Part shown: positions 54,309-62,737 of the stretch, piece after piece
Layout: every line of letters starts with the position of its first letter
How positions within the stretch are numbered: position 1 is the stretch's first letter
Source of the DNA: Actinomycetaceae bacterium
GTDB taxonomy: Bacteria; Actinomycetota; Actinomycetes; Actinomycetales; Actinomycetaceae
Length of the DNA stretch: 64,000 nucleotides
Reading direction: 5' to 3'
Assembly: GCA_030524055.1 (NCBI GenBank)
Contig: JAUNHH010000002.1
Span: 125,186 to 189,185 of the forward strand
Program-made: the position numbers and the translations under genes
Notes under the pieces: generated by a model
The model's database searches: none
Told to the model about the DNA's origin: nothing
The model's input: only the letters and a program-made list of their open reading frames with translations

Positions 54309-55574
54309 TTACTCAGTGGGGGCTGGCGGTTTCGTGGCCCCAACAACCTGAGCCACCATGCGTCCTTGCGCGAGGACTGCCTCAATCAGATCACCCTTTT
54401 TCACCTCGTCACTGCTGCGAATAATGTGTCCGCTGGGCGTGCGCAAAAGAGAATATCCGCGTTCTAAAGTGCCTTGAGGAGAAAGGGCAGTCAGTGTCGC
54501 TCCAAGGTGCGCCAGGGCCGCTTTTTCGTTGTCAATAGTGCGTTCAACAGCGCGCCGTAGGGCAGCAATACGGGTGTCGAGGGCGAGGTGGTGACTATCA
54601 ATACTGGCCTGCGGATTGGTCAATACTGGCCGTGAGGTCAACATATCCAGGTCAGCGATTTCGCGATCGACCCGCCGGGAAATGGCCGAGCGTAGAGCAT
54701 CGGTAGCGCGGTTAAGTCCATCGAGTTCTTGGACGAGGTCAGGGACCACTCGTCGTGCCGCGTCAGTGGGAGTGGAGGCACGAAAATCTGCCACCAGGTC
54801 AAGAAGAGGAGCATCGGCCTCGTGACCGATTGCAGAAACAATGGGTGTGTGTGCGGCGGCGGCAGCCCGCACAATCTGTTCGGAGGAAAAGGGGAGGAGA
54901 TCTTCAACGGATCCGCCACCACGGGTGACAATAATGACGTCAACGCCTTCCCTCCCATCTAATTCCGCAATTGCTCCGGAAACAGCAGCAATGGCGGCAT
55001 CTCCTTGGACGGGGACTTCGCGGATCTCAAAACGCACTCCTGGCCAGCGTTTTGAGGCATTTTCTATGACGTCATCTTTTGCTTTGGCATTTCTTCCGCA
55101 CACGACACCGACAATGCGTGGCAAAAAAGGCAGGGCCTTTTTGTGGGACTCATCGAAAAGGCCTTCCTCTGCGAGTTTTCTGCGCAGCATTTCAATACGC
55201 GCTAATAAATCGCCAATCCCTGATAAATGGATTTCGTGGGCACGTAAATCTAAAGATCCTGTGCGCTCCCAAAAATTCGGTTTGACGCGGACAACAACGC
55301 GTGACCCCTCTTCAAATCCAGGTCCGCTCTGGTCTAAAACAGAGGAAAAACAGGAGACTCGCATCGACATATCAGCTTCAAGATCGCGCAAGACAAAATA
55401 GGCCAATTTTGTTCCGGGGCGTGGCCGATATTCCACAACCTGCCCTTCAACCCACATCATGGACATACGGTCAACGTAGATCTTGATGTTTTCATTGAGG
55501 CGGCGCAGAGGCCACGGGTTGTCGCGGGTGGTATCTCCAGCGCGGGCAGCGGGTGCGGGGCGGGGTGTAGACAC
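54309..55574 (-). CDS. xseA: Exodeoxyribonuclease VII large subunit
   Basis: A 421-aa subunit. An N-terminal OB-fold (NENIKIYVDRMSMMWVEGQV) is followed by the catalytic domain with VIIVTRGGGSVEDLLPFSSE and PIVSAIGHEADAPLLDLVAD, FRASTPTDAA. The end has GTLERGYSLLRTPSG. It degrades single-stranded DNA from both ends in repair. The start is GTG at 55574. In M. tuberculosis xseA is divergent from ispH; here 7.1 kb of glycosidase genes lie between. Confidence 0.95.
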   Translation of the reverse strand: MSTPRPAPAARAGDTTRDNPWPLRRLNENIKIYVDRMSMMWVEGQVVEYRPRPGTKLAYFVLRDLEADMSMRVSCFSSVLDQSGPGFEEGSRVVVRVKPNFWERTGSLDLRAHEIHLSGIGDLLARIEMLRRKLAEEGLFDESHKKALPFLPRIVGVVCGRNAKAKDDVIENASKRWPGVRFEIREVPVQGDAAIAAVSGAIAELDGREGVDVIIVTRGGGSVEDLLPFSSEQIVRAAAAAHTPIVSAIGHEADAPLLDLVADFRASTPTDAARRVVPDLVQELDGLNRATDALRSAISRRVDREIADLDMLTSRPVLTNPQASIDSHHLALDTRIAALRRAVERTIDNEKAALAHLGATLTALSPQGTLERGYSLLRTPSGHIIRSSDEVKKGDLIEAVLAQGRMVAQVVGATKPPAPTE

Positions 55575-55690
55575 CCCTTAAGGATGCCATGGGGCTGCGG
55601 GAGTGCGTGTATTTTCCTGCGGGAAGGCAGGTGTGCGGCGGGTGGATAGGGCGTGGCATGGTGAGATAGCAGGCATTGGCAGGGAAAAAG

Positions 55691-55747
55691 TTGCGCAGGT
55701 ATAGGGGAGGGGGTGTATGGTTCCTCACGCGGATGGAAGCGCTCTCA
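55691..55747 (+). promoter_or_regulatory. Promoter with LacI-type operator upstream of GH1
   Basis: TTGCGC (55691-55696) and TATGGT (55716-55721) are a possible -35/-10 pair with a long 19-base spacer. Just downstream, TGGAAGCGCTCTCA (55734-55747) has the centre AGCGCT typical of LacI-family operators. Binding there, at about +6 to +20, would block transcription, and the LacI gene is next in the operon. Confidence 0.55.
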
Positions 55748-55828
55748 CCGTGGGGCGTCACCTGAACCACCGAGGGCCATAGAGGGCTTTCACCACACAC
55801 AAACAGTCGGCAAAGGAGCTATGACCGT

Positions 55829-57256
55829 ATGCGCACTTTGACATTCCCCGATGAGTTCATGTTTGGTGCTGCCACCGCCGCATTCCAGATCGAGGGCGGG
55901 GACCCAGATGACGGACGTGGACGCTGCATTTGGGATGCCTTTTGTGAACAGCCCGGCCGTATTGATGATGGTTCCAATGGTCTCGTTGCCTGCGACCACT
56001 ACCACCGGATGCCTGAAGACGTTGCGCTCATGAAATCTTTAGGCCTGCAGGCCTACCGCTTTTCTACCGCCTGGTCTCGAGTGATCCCTGACGGGCGCAC
56101 TGTCAACCCGAAGGGCATCGACTTCTATTCACGCCTGACTGACGAACTTTTGGAAGCGGGAATCACCCCATGGGTGACCCTTTACCACTGGGAAATGCCG
56201 GAAATTCTTCAGGCTGAAGGTGGCTGGACAAATCGCGATATTTCCTACCGTTTTGCTGATCTCGCCTCCGTCCTCGTCGATGCCCTTGGAGACCGCATCA
56301 CCTACTGGACCACGCTGAATGAACCCTGGTGTGCCGGCCCGCTGTCTTATGCCGCAGGAATCCACCCGCCCGCCCACATTTCCCCGCGTGAAGGGGTGTC
56401 CTCCGTTCACCATATGCTGCTTGGACATGGGCTTGCCATCCAAGCAATGCGCGCCTTTGGGGGCGACCATAAACTGGGCGTTACCCTGTCCACTAGCTAC
56501 TCTCACCCCGCTGACCCTGATAATCCGGATGATGTCGATGCTGCACGCCGGGTGGACGGCGCCTTTATGCGCATGTTCCTCGACCCCATTTTCCGCGCCG
56601 AATACCCTGCTGACGTTTTAGAGGATATGAAAGAAGCCGGGCTGGGAGCGGACTCCCGCGATGGCGATATGGGCATTATTTCCACCCCCATTGATTTCCT
56701 GGGCATTAACTTCTACAACGGCTCCGTCCACGCTGCTGCCCTCCCAGGAGCCATGCGGGAAGTTCACGTCACTGACGATGGCTACCCCATTAGCAGCCCT
56801 GTTATTGGTTCCGAAGGCGTGCGTCCCGTTTTCCGTGACCTTCCGGTTACCGCGATGGGATGGGAAGTTAATGCTGATGACTTAGAACTGACCCTGAAAC
56901 GTCTCCATAACGACTACCTGGGGCCCGCCGGTATTCCCGTGTACATTACGGAAAATGGCGCAGCTTACGACGATGTTGCTGATGAGGATGGTTTTGTCGA
57001 TGACAGCGCCGACCGCCTGGCCTATATCCGCGACCATATTATTGCCGTCCATCGCAGTATTGAAGCGGGCGTTGACGTGCGCGGTTACCTCGCGTGGTCA
57101 CTGCTTGACAACTTTGAGTGGACCTACGGTTACACCAAGCGTTTTGGAATTGTTCGTGTTGACTACGACACGATGAAGCGTACCCCGAAAGCCTCCGCCC
57201 TGTGGTACTCGGATGTGGCCCGCAGCCACCGCCTGACCATAGAAGAGGAAGACTGA
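55829..57256 (+). CDS. Glycoside hydrolase family 1 beta-glycosidase
   Basis: A 475-aa retaining beta-glucosidase/beta-galactosidase-type enzyme, cytoplasmic (no signal peptide). Acid/base Glu165 is in TLNEPWC; the nucleophile Glu375 is in VYITENGAAY. The N-terminal FLFGAATAAFQIEGG-like signature (FMFGAATAAFQIEGG) contains a near-copy of the window-wide word, which encodes IEGGD. AAAGGAG at 55812-55818 serves ATG 55829; an out-of-frame ATG at 55821 would give only a six-codon peptide. The LacI gene follows 11 bases later. Confidence 0.94.
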   Translation: MRTLTFPDEFMFGAATAAFQIEGGDPDDGRGRCIWDAFCEQPGRIDDGSNGLVACDHYHRMPEDVALMKSLGLQAYRFSTAWSRVIPDGRTVNPKGIDFYSRLTDELLEAGITPWVTLYHWEMPEILQAEGGWTNRDISYRFADLASVLVDALGDRITYWTTLNEPWCAGPLSYAAGIHPPAHISPREGVSSVHHMLLGHGLAIQAMRAFGGDHKLGVTLSTSYSHPADPDNPDDVDAARRVDGAFMRMFLDPIFRAEYPADVLEDMKEAGLGADSRDGDMGIISTPIDFLGINFYNGSVHAAALPGAMREVHVTDDGYPISSPVIGSEGVRPVFRDLPVTAMGWEVNADDLELTLKRLHNDYLGPAGIPVYITENGAAYDDVADEDGFVDDSADRLAYIRDHIIAVHRSIEAGVDVRGYLAWSLLDNFEWTYGYTKRFGIVRVDYDTMKRTPKASALWYSDVARSHRLTIEEED

Positions 57257-57267
57257 GGAGCCCCTCA

Positions 57268-58308
57268 GTGAGTAAGCCCCGTTCCAGTCCAACACTCGAT
57301 GACGTCGCCCGCGTGGCGGGCGTGTCACGAGCAACAGCCTCGCGTGCCATCCGCGGTGGGCACCTCGTGTCCGAATCCGCCCAGCAAGCCATTAATGCGG
57401 CTATTCGCGAACTCGGATATGTCCCGAATCTGGCGGCGCGCTCCCTGGCAACAAAACAATCGAACACTATTGCTGTTGTGGTCTCTGAAGGACACCAACG
57501 GATTTTCTCTGACCCATTTTTTGCCACAGCAGTGTCAGGCATTGTCGAGCGACTTGAACCCACCGAACGTCACCTGGCTCTTCACATGGCCTACGGCGGC
57601 TACCTCAGCAAACTCGAAGATTACCTTCGCGGAGGAAATATTGACGCCGTGATTGTCGTTTCCCACCACGAAGCTGACCGCCTGCCCGCCCTCCTCAATG
57701 AGTTGCGCATCCCCTGCGCTTTCCTTGGGCGCCCGCTGGGGGGAATGGACGAGGGCGGGGATCTGGCCATCTCACAGCACTATGTGGATGTCGATAATGT
57801 GACTGGCGGTCGGATCGCGGCCCGCCACCTCCTCGAATGTGGCTGCACGAAAATCGCCACCATTACAGGCCCCATGGATATTGCTTCCGCCCGTGAACGC
57901 CTTGACGGCTTTACGCAGGCATTGCATGAGGCAGGGCTTGAACCTGTAGCTGTTGTGGAAGGGGATTACGACACGGAATCTGCCCGCTTGCGTGCCCGCG
58001 AATTACTGGCCATGGGCGTCGAAATGGACGGCCTTTTTGTGGCCTCAGACCGGATGGCCGTCAGTGCAATGACCGTATTATCGGGCGCGGGTGTGCGTAT
58101 TCCCGACGATCTTCGCATTATGGGATTCGATAATGCGGATATTTGCCGAATGACAACTCCGGCATTAACCAGTGTCACTAATCCGTGGCGCAATCTCGCT
58201 ATTGCTGCAACAGAAATGGTGTTAGCACAACTTAACGGCGAGAAAATTTCCGGGCCTTTGATTATTAGCCCGGCTTTAGTACCGCGGAAATCCACTGTCG
58301 GCACATAA
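57268..58308 (+). CDS. LacI-family transcriptional repressor
   Basis: A 346-aa regulator with an N-terminal helix-turn-helix (TLDDVARVAGVSRATASRA), a hinge (NLAARSLATKQS) and a periplasmic-binding-protein-like effector domain (MGFDNADICRMTTPALTSV). GAGGAG at 57255-57260 fixes GTG 57268; the frame is open further back inside GH1. It lies between GH1 and GH36 and probably represses the operon through the operator at 55734-55747, released by a sugar. It contains the exact 12-mer at 57749 (MDEGGD). Confidence 0.93.
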   Translation: MSKPRSSPTLDDVARVAGVSRATASRAIRGGHLVSESAQQAINAAIRELGYVPNLAARSLATKQSNTIAVVVSEGHQRIFSDPFFATAVSGIVERLEPTERHLALHMAYGGYLSKLEDYLRGGNIDAVIVVSHHEADRLPALLNELRIPCAFLGRPLGGMDEGGDLAISQHYVDVDNVTGGRIAARHLLECGCTKIATITGPMDIASARERLDGFTQALHEAGLEPVAVVEGDYDTESARLRARELLAMGVEMDGLFVASDRMAVSAMTVLSGAGVRIPDDLRIMGFDNADICRMTTPALTSVTNPWRNLAIAATEMVLAQLNGEKISGPLIISPALVPRKSTVGT

Positions 58309-58374
58309 CTCTTTTCACTGCACTTCCCGCGCTATAGATCGCGACATGTAGATATATCGAAGGAGATACTCACG

Positions 58375-60582
58375 ATGGATAAAAGCAAAGGGTGGATTCT
58401 CCACCTTCGTGAATATGGCACCTCCGTTCTCGTGGCAGTAGGGGATTCAGGTATTCCCGCTGTGATGTATTGGGGGGCTGATTTAGGGGCAACCACCGAC
58501 GCTGACCTTGAGGCCGCTGCCTTGGGTTCAGAGCGGATGGATGTTGATAACGTCCCCGATGTGCCACTGAACGCGGGCATTTTGCCTGCCGTGTGGACAG
58601 GGTGGACGGGCCGGCCAGGCCTGGTTGGTCATCGCAATAACGGCACCGATTGGTCACCGCGCCTGCGCGTGGAGAAGATCCAGGTAGCGAGCGGTGACGC
58701 CAAAGCTGCGGATGTGCCAGTAGGAGTCCATAGTGACCTCACCGGCCAACTCACCTTTGCATTGCGCGACGATCACGCGAAACTCGCCGTCACTATTGAA
58801 CTGATGATTGGCCCCGGCGGCGTTGTACGTACCCGCGCTCAGGTGTCGAATCTGGCGCAGGAGGACTACCATGTGGGCGGCCTCGACCTCGTTCTTCCCC
58901 TGCCTTTAGAAGACACTGAAGTCCTTGACTTTTCCGGACACTGGGCGAAAGAACGCTGCCCGCAACGCAGCGTTTTAGGGGTGGGCGAGCACCTGCGCGA
59001 CAATCGACGAGGGCGACCTGGCTTCGATTCCCCCACCGTCCTTTTTGTTGGACCAAAGGGCTTTGACTTCCGCCATGGCCTGGTGCGCGGCGTCCACGTG
59101 GGTAGCGGCGGCAACTCCCGCTACTACGCTGAGCGCCTGCCTGAAGGCCTGCAGGTCCTCGGCGGTGGCCGGGCACTCAATGCTGGCGAAATTATCCTCG
59201 GAGCCGCCGGATCTGACACGGATTCCTACCTGGGCCCCTGGCTGACCTTCTGCTACGGCGAAGGCCTTGACGCTGCTGCGAACCAACTCCACACGTGGGC
59301 ACGCTCGCGCCCCAGCGCCCCACGCCGCGAGCGCCCCGTCACCCTCAATGTCTGGGAAGCGGTCCACTTTGACCACTCTTTGCCGCGGCTGTTGGAGTTG
59401 GCTGACTTGGCAGCTGAAGTTGGCGTCGAGCGTTATGTTCTTGATGATGGCTGGTTTAAACACCGCCGAGGCGACTTTGCCGGTTTAGGAGACTGGGAGG
59501 TGGACCCCGATGTGTGGCCCACCGGTTTGGAGCCGCTGGTTGAGCACGTGCGCACACTGGGGATGGAGTTTGGCCTGTGGTTTGAACCGGAAATGGTGAA
59601 TCCGGATTCGGATTTGGCGCGCGCCCACCCAGACTGGATTTTGGCAGCTGGCCCGACCTGGCCGTTGCCGTGGCGCAAACAGCAGGTGTTGGACCTGACG
59701 ATTCCTGAGGCGTATGAGTACATTCTGGAGTCAATGTCAGAACTGATTGGCCGCCTGGGGATTGCCTACATTAAGTGGGATCACAACCGCGACACCTTTG
59801 ATGCGGGAACCTCCGCGGCGGGCGGCCGGTCGGTGGCCACTGATCAGGTTAATGCGGCGCTGCGGATTATGGCCGAGTTGCGTCGCCGCCACCCGGAGTT
59901 GGAGATTGAGAGTTGCTCTTCTGGTGGGGCACGTATTGATTTGGAGATGGTGGAACATACTCAGCGTTTCTGGGCGTCAGACTGTATTGATGCCCATGAG
60001 CGTCAAGAGATTGTCCGCTGGACCTTGCAATTAGTGCCGCCAGAAGTCATTGGCACCCATATTGGGTCGGCCAGGGACCACTCCACTGCGCGCTGCCTGG
60101 ATCTGTCTACCCGTGCGGCCACCGCCCTATGGGGACATATGGGTGTGGAGTGGGATCTGACCAGGGTTGATCCTGCTGATATTGCGGCGTTGAAAGACTG
60201 GATTGCTTTGCATAAACAATTCCGGGCGTTGCTGCATTCAGGTACTACTGTCCGTGACGAGATTGGCGACGGGTCAATGTGGCTCCATGGTGTGGTGGCA
60301 CCAGATGGCCAGCGCGCCTTGTATCAGCTCTTTTCTCACCACCATGGTCACTTCGGTATTCAAGGGCGTTTGCGCCTGCCTGGTTTAGATCCGACGCGTC
60401 GCTACCGGGTCAAGCCCCTCATGATTCATGGTGGGCCCGATGGGATGTATGCGCCGCCGCCGTGGTTCGGCCAGGATCATTCCGGCGTGGTCGCTACAGG
60501 GGCTCTGCTGGGTGAAATGGGCCTTACCTGCCCGGACTTCTACCCTGAGCAGGTGCTTTTACTACAAGTAGACGCCGAATAG
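58375..60582 (+). CDS. Glycoside hydrolase family 36 alpha-galactosidase
   Basis: A 735-aa cytoplasmic retaining alpha-galactosidase. An N-terminal beta-sandwich is followed by a (beta/alpha)8 barrel. The nucleophile is Asp469 in IKWDHNRD and the acid/base is Asp536 in FWASDCID. Substrate-site stretches ERYVLDDGWF and WFEPEMVNPDSDL are typical. It would release galactose from melibiose or raffinose-type sugars. AAGGAGA precedes ATG 58375. Followed by GH20 after 114 bases. Confidence 0.94.
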   Translation: MDKSKGWILHLREYGTSVLVAVGDSGIPAVMYWGADLGATTDADLEAAALGSERMDVDNVPDVPLNAGILPAVWTGWTGRPGLVGHRNNGTDWSPRLRVEKIQVASGDAKAADVPVGVHSDLTGQLTFALRDDHAKLAVTIELMIGPGGVVRTRAQVSNLAQEDYHVGGLDLVLPLPLEDTEVLDFSGHWAKERCPQRSVLGVGEHLRDNRRGRPGFDSPTVLFVGPKGFDFRHGLVRGVHVGSGGNSRYYAERLPEGLQVLGGGRALNAGEIILGAAGSDTDSYLGPWLTFCYGEGLDAAANQLHTWARSRPSAPRRERPVTLNVWEAVHFDHSLPRLLELADLAAEVGVERYVLDDGWFKHRRGDFAGLGDWEVDPDVWPTGLEPLVEHVRTLGMEFGLWFEPEMVNPDSDLARAHPDWILAAGPTWPLPWRKQQVLDLTIPEAYEYILESMSELIGRLGIAYIKWDHNRDTFDAGTSAAGGRSVATDQVNAALRIMAELRRRHPELEIESCSSGGARIDLEMVEHTQRFWASDCIDAHERQEIVRWTLQLVPPEVIGTHIGSARDHSTARCLDLSTRAATALWGHMGVEWDLTRVDPADIAALKDWIALHKQFRALLHSGTTVRDEIGDGSMWLHGVVAPDGQRALYQLFSHHHGHFGIQGRLRLPGLDPTRRYRVKPLMIHGGPDGMYAPPPWFGQDHSGVVATGALLGEMGLTCPDFYPEQVLLLQVDAE

Positions 60583-60645
60583 GCGCTGCGGGGCGCGGAT
60601 ACGTTATGGCGTGTCTGGGCTGCCAGCTGCGGTAATGTGTGCGCG

Positions 60646-60657
60646 CCCCGCCCTCGT
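60646..60657 (-). repeat. Single exact copy of the 12-mer between GH36 and GH20
   Basis: CCCCGCCCTCGT followed by GAATGAATAA, the extended flank also seen at other intergenic copies. Unpaired. Confidence 0.8.
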
Positions 60658-60696
60658 GAATGAATAACTGACTTTTGCCCCCAGGGAGGAAACCCG

Positions 60697-62286
60697 ATGA
60701 CTGCCGTACTGCCTGAACCTCAACGTTATGCCTTCCTTGAGGCCACGCTGACCTTGGATGATGAATCCACGATTGGCCCTGCGCGCGGGCAGGAGATGTG
60801 GCCAGGGGTGCGCGCCGTGCGGCGCGTCCTTGCGGGAACAACCGGACTGATTTTCCCTGTGGTTTCTGGTGGCCATGGGGGTGAAGACGCGCAGCCCACT
60901 GTACGCGTTGGCCTGGATGAGTCTCTCGCGCCAGAGGCCTACACCCTGAAAGTCGATGAGACAGGCGTGGACATTACAGCAGGGACTGCGCGCGGTGCCG
61001 GATGGGCAGCGCAAACACTGCTGCAATTGGGGCCAGAGGATGTGTATGCGGCCCCACTGGGGAAAGCGATCGAGGTATGCCACGGTCAGGTCTGGGACGA
61101 ACCACGTTTTGCTCACCGCGGTGCTCACCTGGATTCCTCGCGCCATTTCGTTGAGCTCAACGATGTCTTCCACTTTCTTGACTGGATGGCGCACCACAAA
61201 CTTAATGTTCTCCACTGGCACCTGACCGACGACCAGGGGTGGCGTATTGCCTCACCTGATTTCCCGCGTTTAGCAGAGGTCGCCAGTTGGCGGGCCTCTA
61301 CCCAGAATCGCTACGGCGGGGACACGCTGACCCCACACGGCGGCTACTACACGCTGGAGCAGATCCGCGCAGTGGCTAACTATGCGCGTGACCTTGGGAT
61401 TGAAACCGTGCCAGAAATTGACTTCCCCGGGCACGCGACCGCTGTGCTCAACGCCTATCCCGAGTTCGCGACCGACCCTTCCGCTTTACAAGGAGTCGCG
61501 GTCTACCCCACGATTTTCCCCAATGTCATTGACTTTTCGCCGGAAGCACTGGACTTTGTCCACCGCATTTGGGAACAGGTCATTGAGGCAACCGGTGCGA
61601 CACGGGTCCATATTGGCGGCGACGAAGTGCCAACGGAGCATTGGGAAGCCTCCGACGAAGTGCGGGCCCGGGCCGCAGAGTTTGGCGTGGATGACGTGAC
61701 CAAGATTCAACGCTGGTTCACCCTGCATATGCGTGATTGGCTGGCCGAGCGCGGCGTCACCGCCATTGCCTGGGATGAAGTGGTCGATGACGGCCCTGTT
61801 GAGGGCATGATCTGCCAATCCTGGCGCGGAGCCGAACAGGGCCAGCGGGCTGCGCGCGGCGGAATGGATGTGGTGATGAGTCCACTCACCCACACTTACT
61901 ACGACTTCTACCAATCCGATCTACGGGAAGAACCCTACGGTCAGGGAGCAATCACCACCATTGAGGATGTCCTGGAGTTTGATCCGGTAGCAGGATTGGA
62001 ACCTGAAGCCGCTGCCCACGTGATTGGCACCCAATTCCAATTGTGGAGCGAATTCCTACCGGACTACCGGTCGGTTCTGTACTCGGCGTGGCCACGCGGG
62101 TGCGCATTGGCGGAAATCGCGTGGGGCGGGCGGAAAGAAGGGGACTACGAGGGCGAGTTCTTTATCCGACTGCGCGAGCACTTGCGGCGTTTTGACGCAG
62201 CTGGTGTGAATTATCGCCCCCTTGATGGCCCCCACCCGTGGCAACAGGGCGGAACAGGCTGGCGTAAGCGTCCCGACGATGACTAA
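60697..62286 (+). CDS. Glycoside hydrolase family 20 beta-N-acetylhexosaminidase
   Basis: A 529-aa enzyme without signal peptide. The substrate-assisted pair Asp309-Glu310 is in HIGGDEVPTEHW. Other GH20 features are HRGAHLDSSRHFVELNDV, VLHWHLTDDQGWRI and EIDFPGHATAVL. It removes terminal N-acetylglucosamine or -galactosamine; the products would feed NagB (9.4 kb). The start is set by AGGAGG shortly before ATG 60697. Probably an intracellular enzyme acting on imported oligosaccharides. Confidence 0.95.
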   Translation: MTAVLPEPQRYAFLEATLTLDDESTIGPARGQEMWPGVRAVRRVLAGTTGLIFPVVSGGHGGEDAQPTVRVGLDESLAPEAYTLKVDETGVDITAGTARGAGWAAQTLLQLGPEDVYAAPLGKAIEVCHGQVWDEPRFAHRGAHLDSSRHFVELNDVFHFLDWMAHHKLNVLHWHLTDDQGWRIASPDFPRLAEVASWRASTQNRYGGDTLTPHGGYYTLEQIRAVANYARDLGIETVPEIDFPGHATAVLNAYPEFATDPSALQGVAVYPTIFPNVIDFSPEALDFVHRIWEQVIEATGATRVHIGGDEVPTEHWEASDEVRARAAEFGVDDVTKIQRWFTLHMRDWLAERGVTAIAWDEVVDDGPVEGMICQSWRGAEQGQRAARGGMDVVMSPLTHTYYDFYQSDLREEPYGQGAITTIEDVLEFDPVAGLEPEAAAHVIGTQFQLWSEFLPDYRSVLYSAWPRGCALAEIAWGGRKEGDYEGEFFIRLREHLRRFDAAGVNYRPLDGPHPWQQGGTGWRKRPDDD

Positions 62287-62583
62287 CGAGGTCGGGGCTG
62301 CGCCAATCAACAGGACAGGGGTAACAGCCTGAAACTGCAATGCCACCACACTTGGGCACAAGGAGAACGATTGTGCAGTAACAGGCGTGACTTAGGCCCA
62401 GACCTGAGGTAGAGCCATAAGTGTGAGCCCCCATACCTCAGTTCGGCTTAGAGGTGAAGTCACATGAACGGCCCTGACACTGTCCCAAAGAACAGGGCAG
62501 AATAGGACGGGGCGCTCGCGGGCATAAGGTGCCATAGCTCGCGAGCGCTTCGCCATACCCGAGTGGGACTACTGGGGGAGTAT

Positions 62584-62594
62584 CCCGCCCTCGT
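62584..62594 (-). repeat. Single copy of the word upstream of ispH
   Basis: CCCGCCCTCGT followed by GAATTGA, unpaired, 143 bases before the ispH start. Confidence 0.75.
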
Positions 62595-62725
62595 GAATTG
62601 ACAGGCCCAAGTGCCCGTAAAACCCCCGCGAAACCACTGGAAATCCAGGGATTCACAGCCCACGCACAGGATGAGTGTGACCGCTTTGACCCGCCCCGGA
62701 TAGGGCTGGAAGGACCTTCGACCCT

Positions 62726-62731
62726 TAGGGT
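62726..62731 (+). promoter_or_regulatory. -10 box TAGGGT, 6 nt before ispH
   Basis: TAGGGT, six bases, then ATG 62738. No Shine-Dalgarno is present in between, so ispH is probably translated from a leaderless mRNA. The same box and spacing precede murI. Confidence 0.5.
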
Positions 62732-62737
62732 TGGACT

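Larger units (their letters stand above)
62287..62737 (+). other. 450-base intergenic region between GH20 and ispH with several hairpins
   Basis: No gene is supported. It holds a degenerate word (ACGAGGTCGGGG, 62286-62297) and an intact one (CCCGCCCTCGT, 62584-62594) followed by GAATTG. It has a short stem GCCCTG/CAGGGC (62471-62476 with 62493-62498). A larger structure pairs GCGCTCGCG (62512-62520) with CGCGAGCGC (62540-62548), with an inner GGC/GCC pair. One of these may terminate the GH20 transcript. The ispH promoter lies at the right end. Confidence 0.5.

Noticed and set aside
55821-55841. Upstream six-codon peptide before GH1
   Set aside because: Its ATG is only two bases from GGAG, so initiation there is improbable; the in-frame ATG at 55829 has proper spacing.
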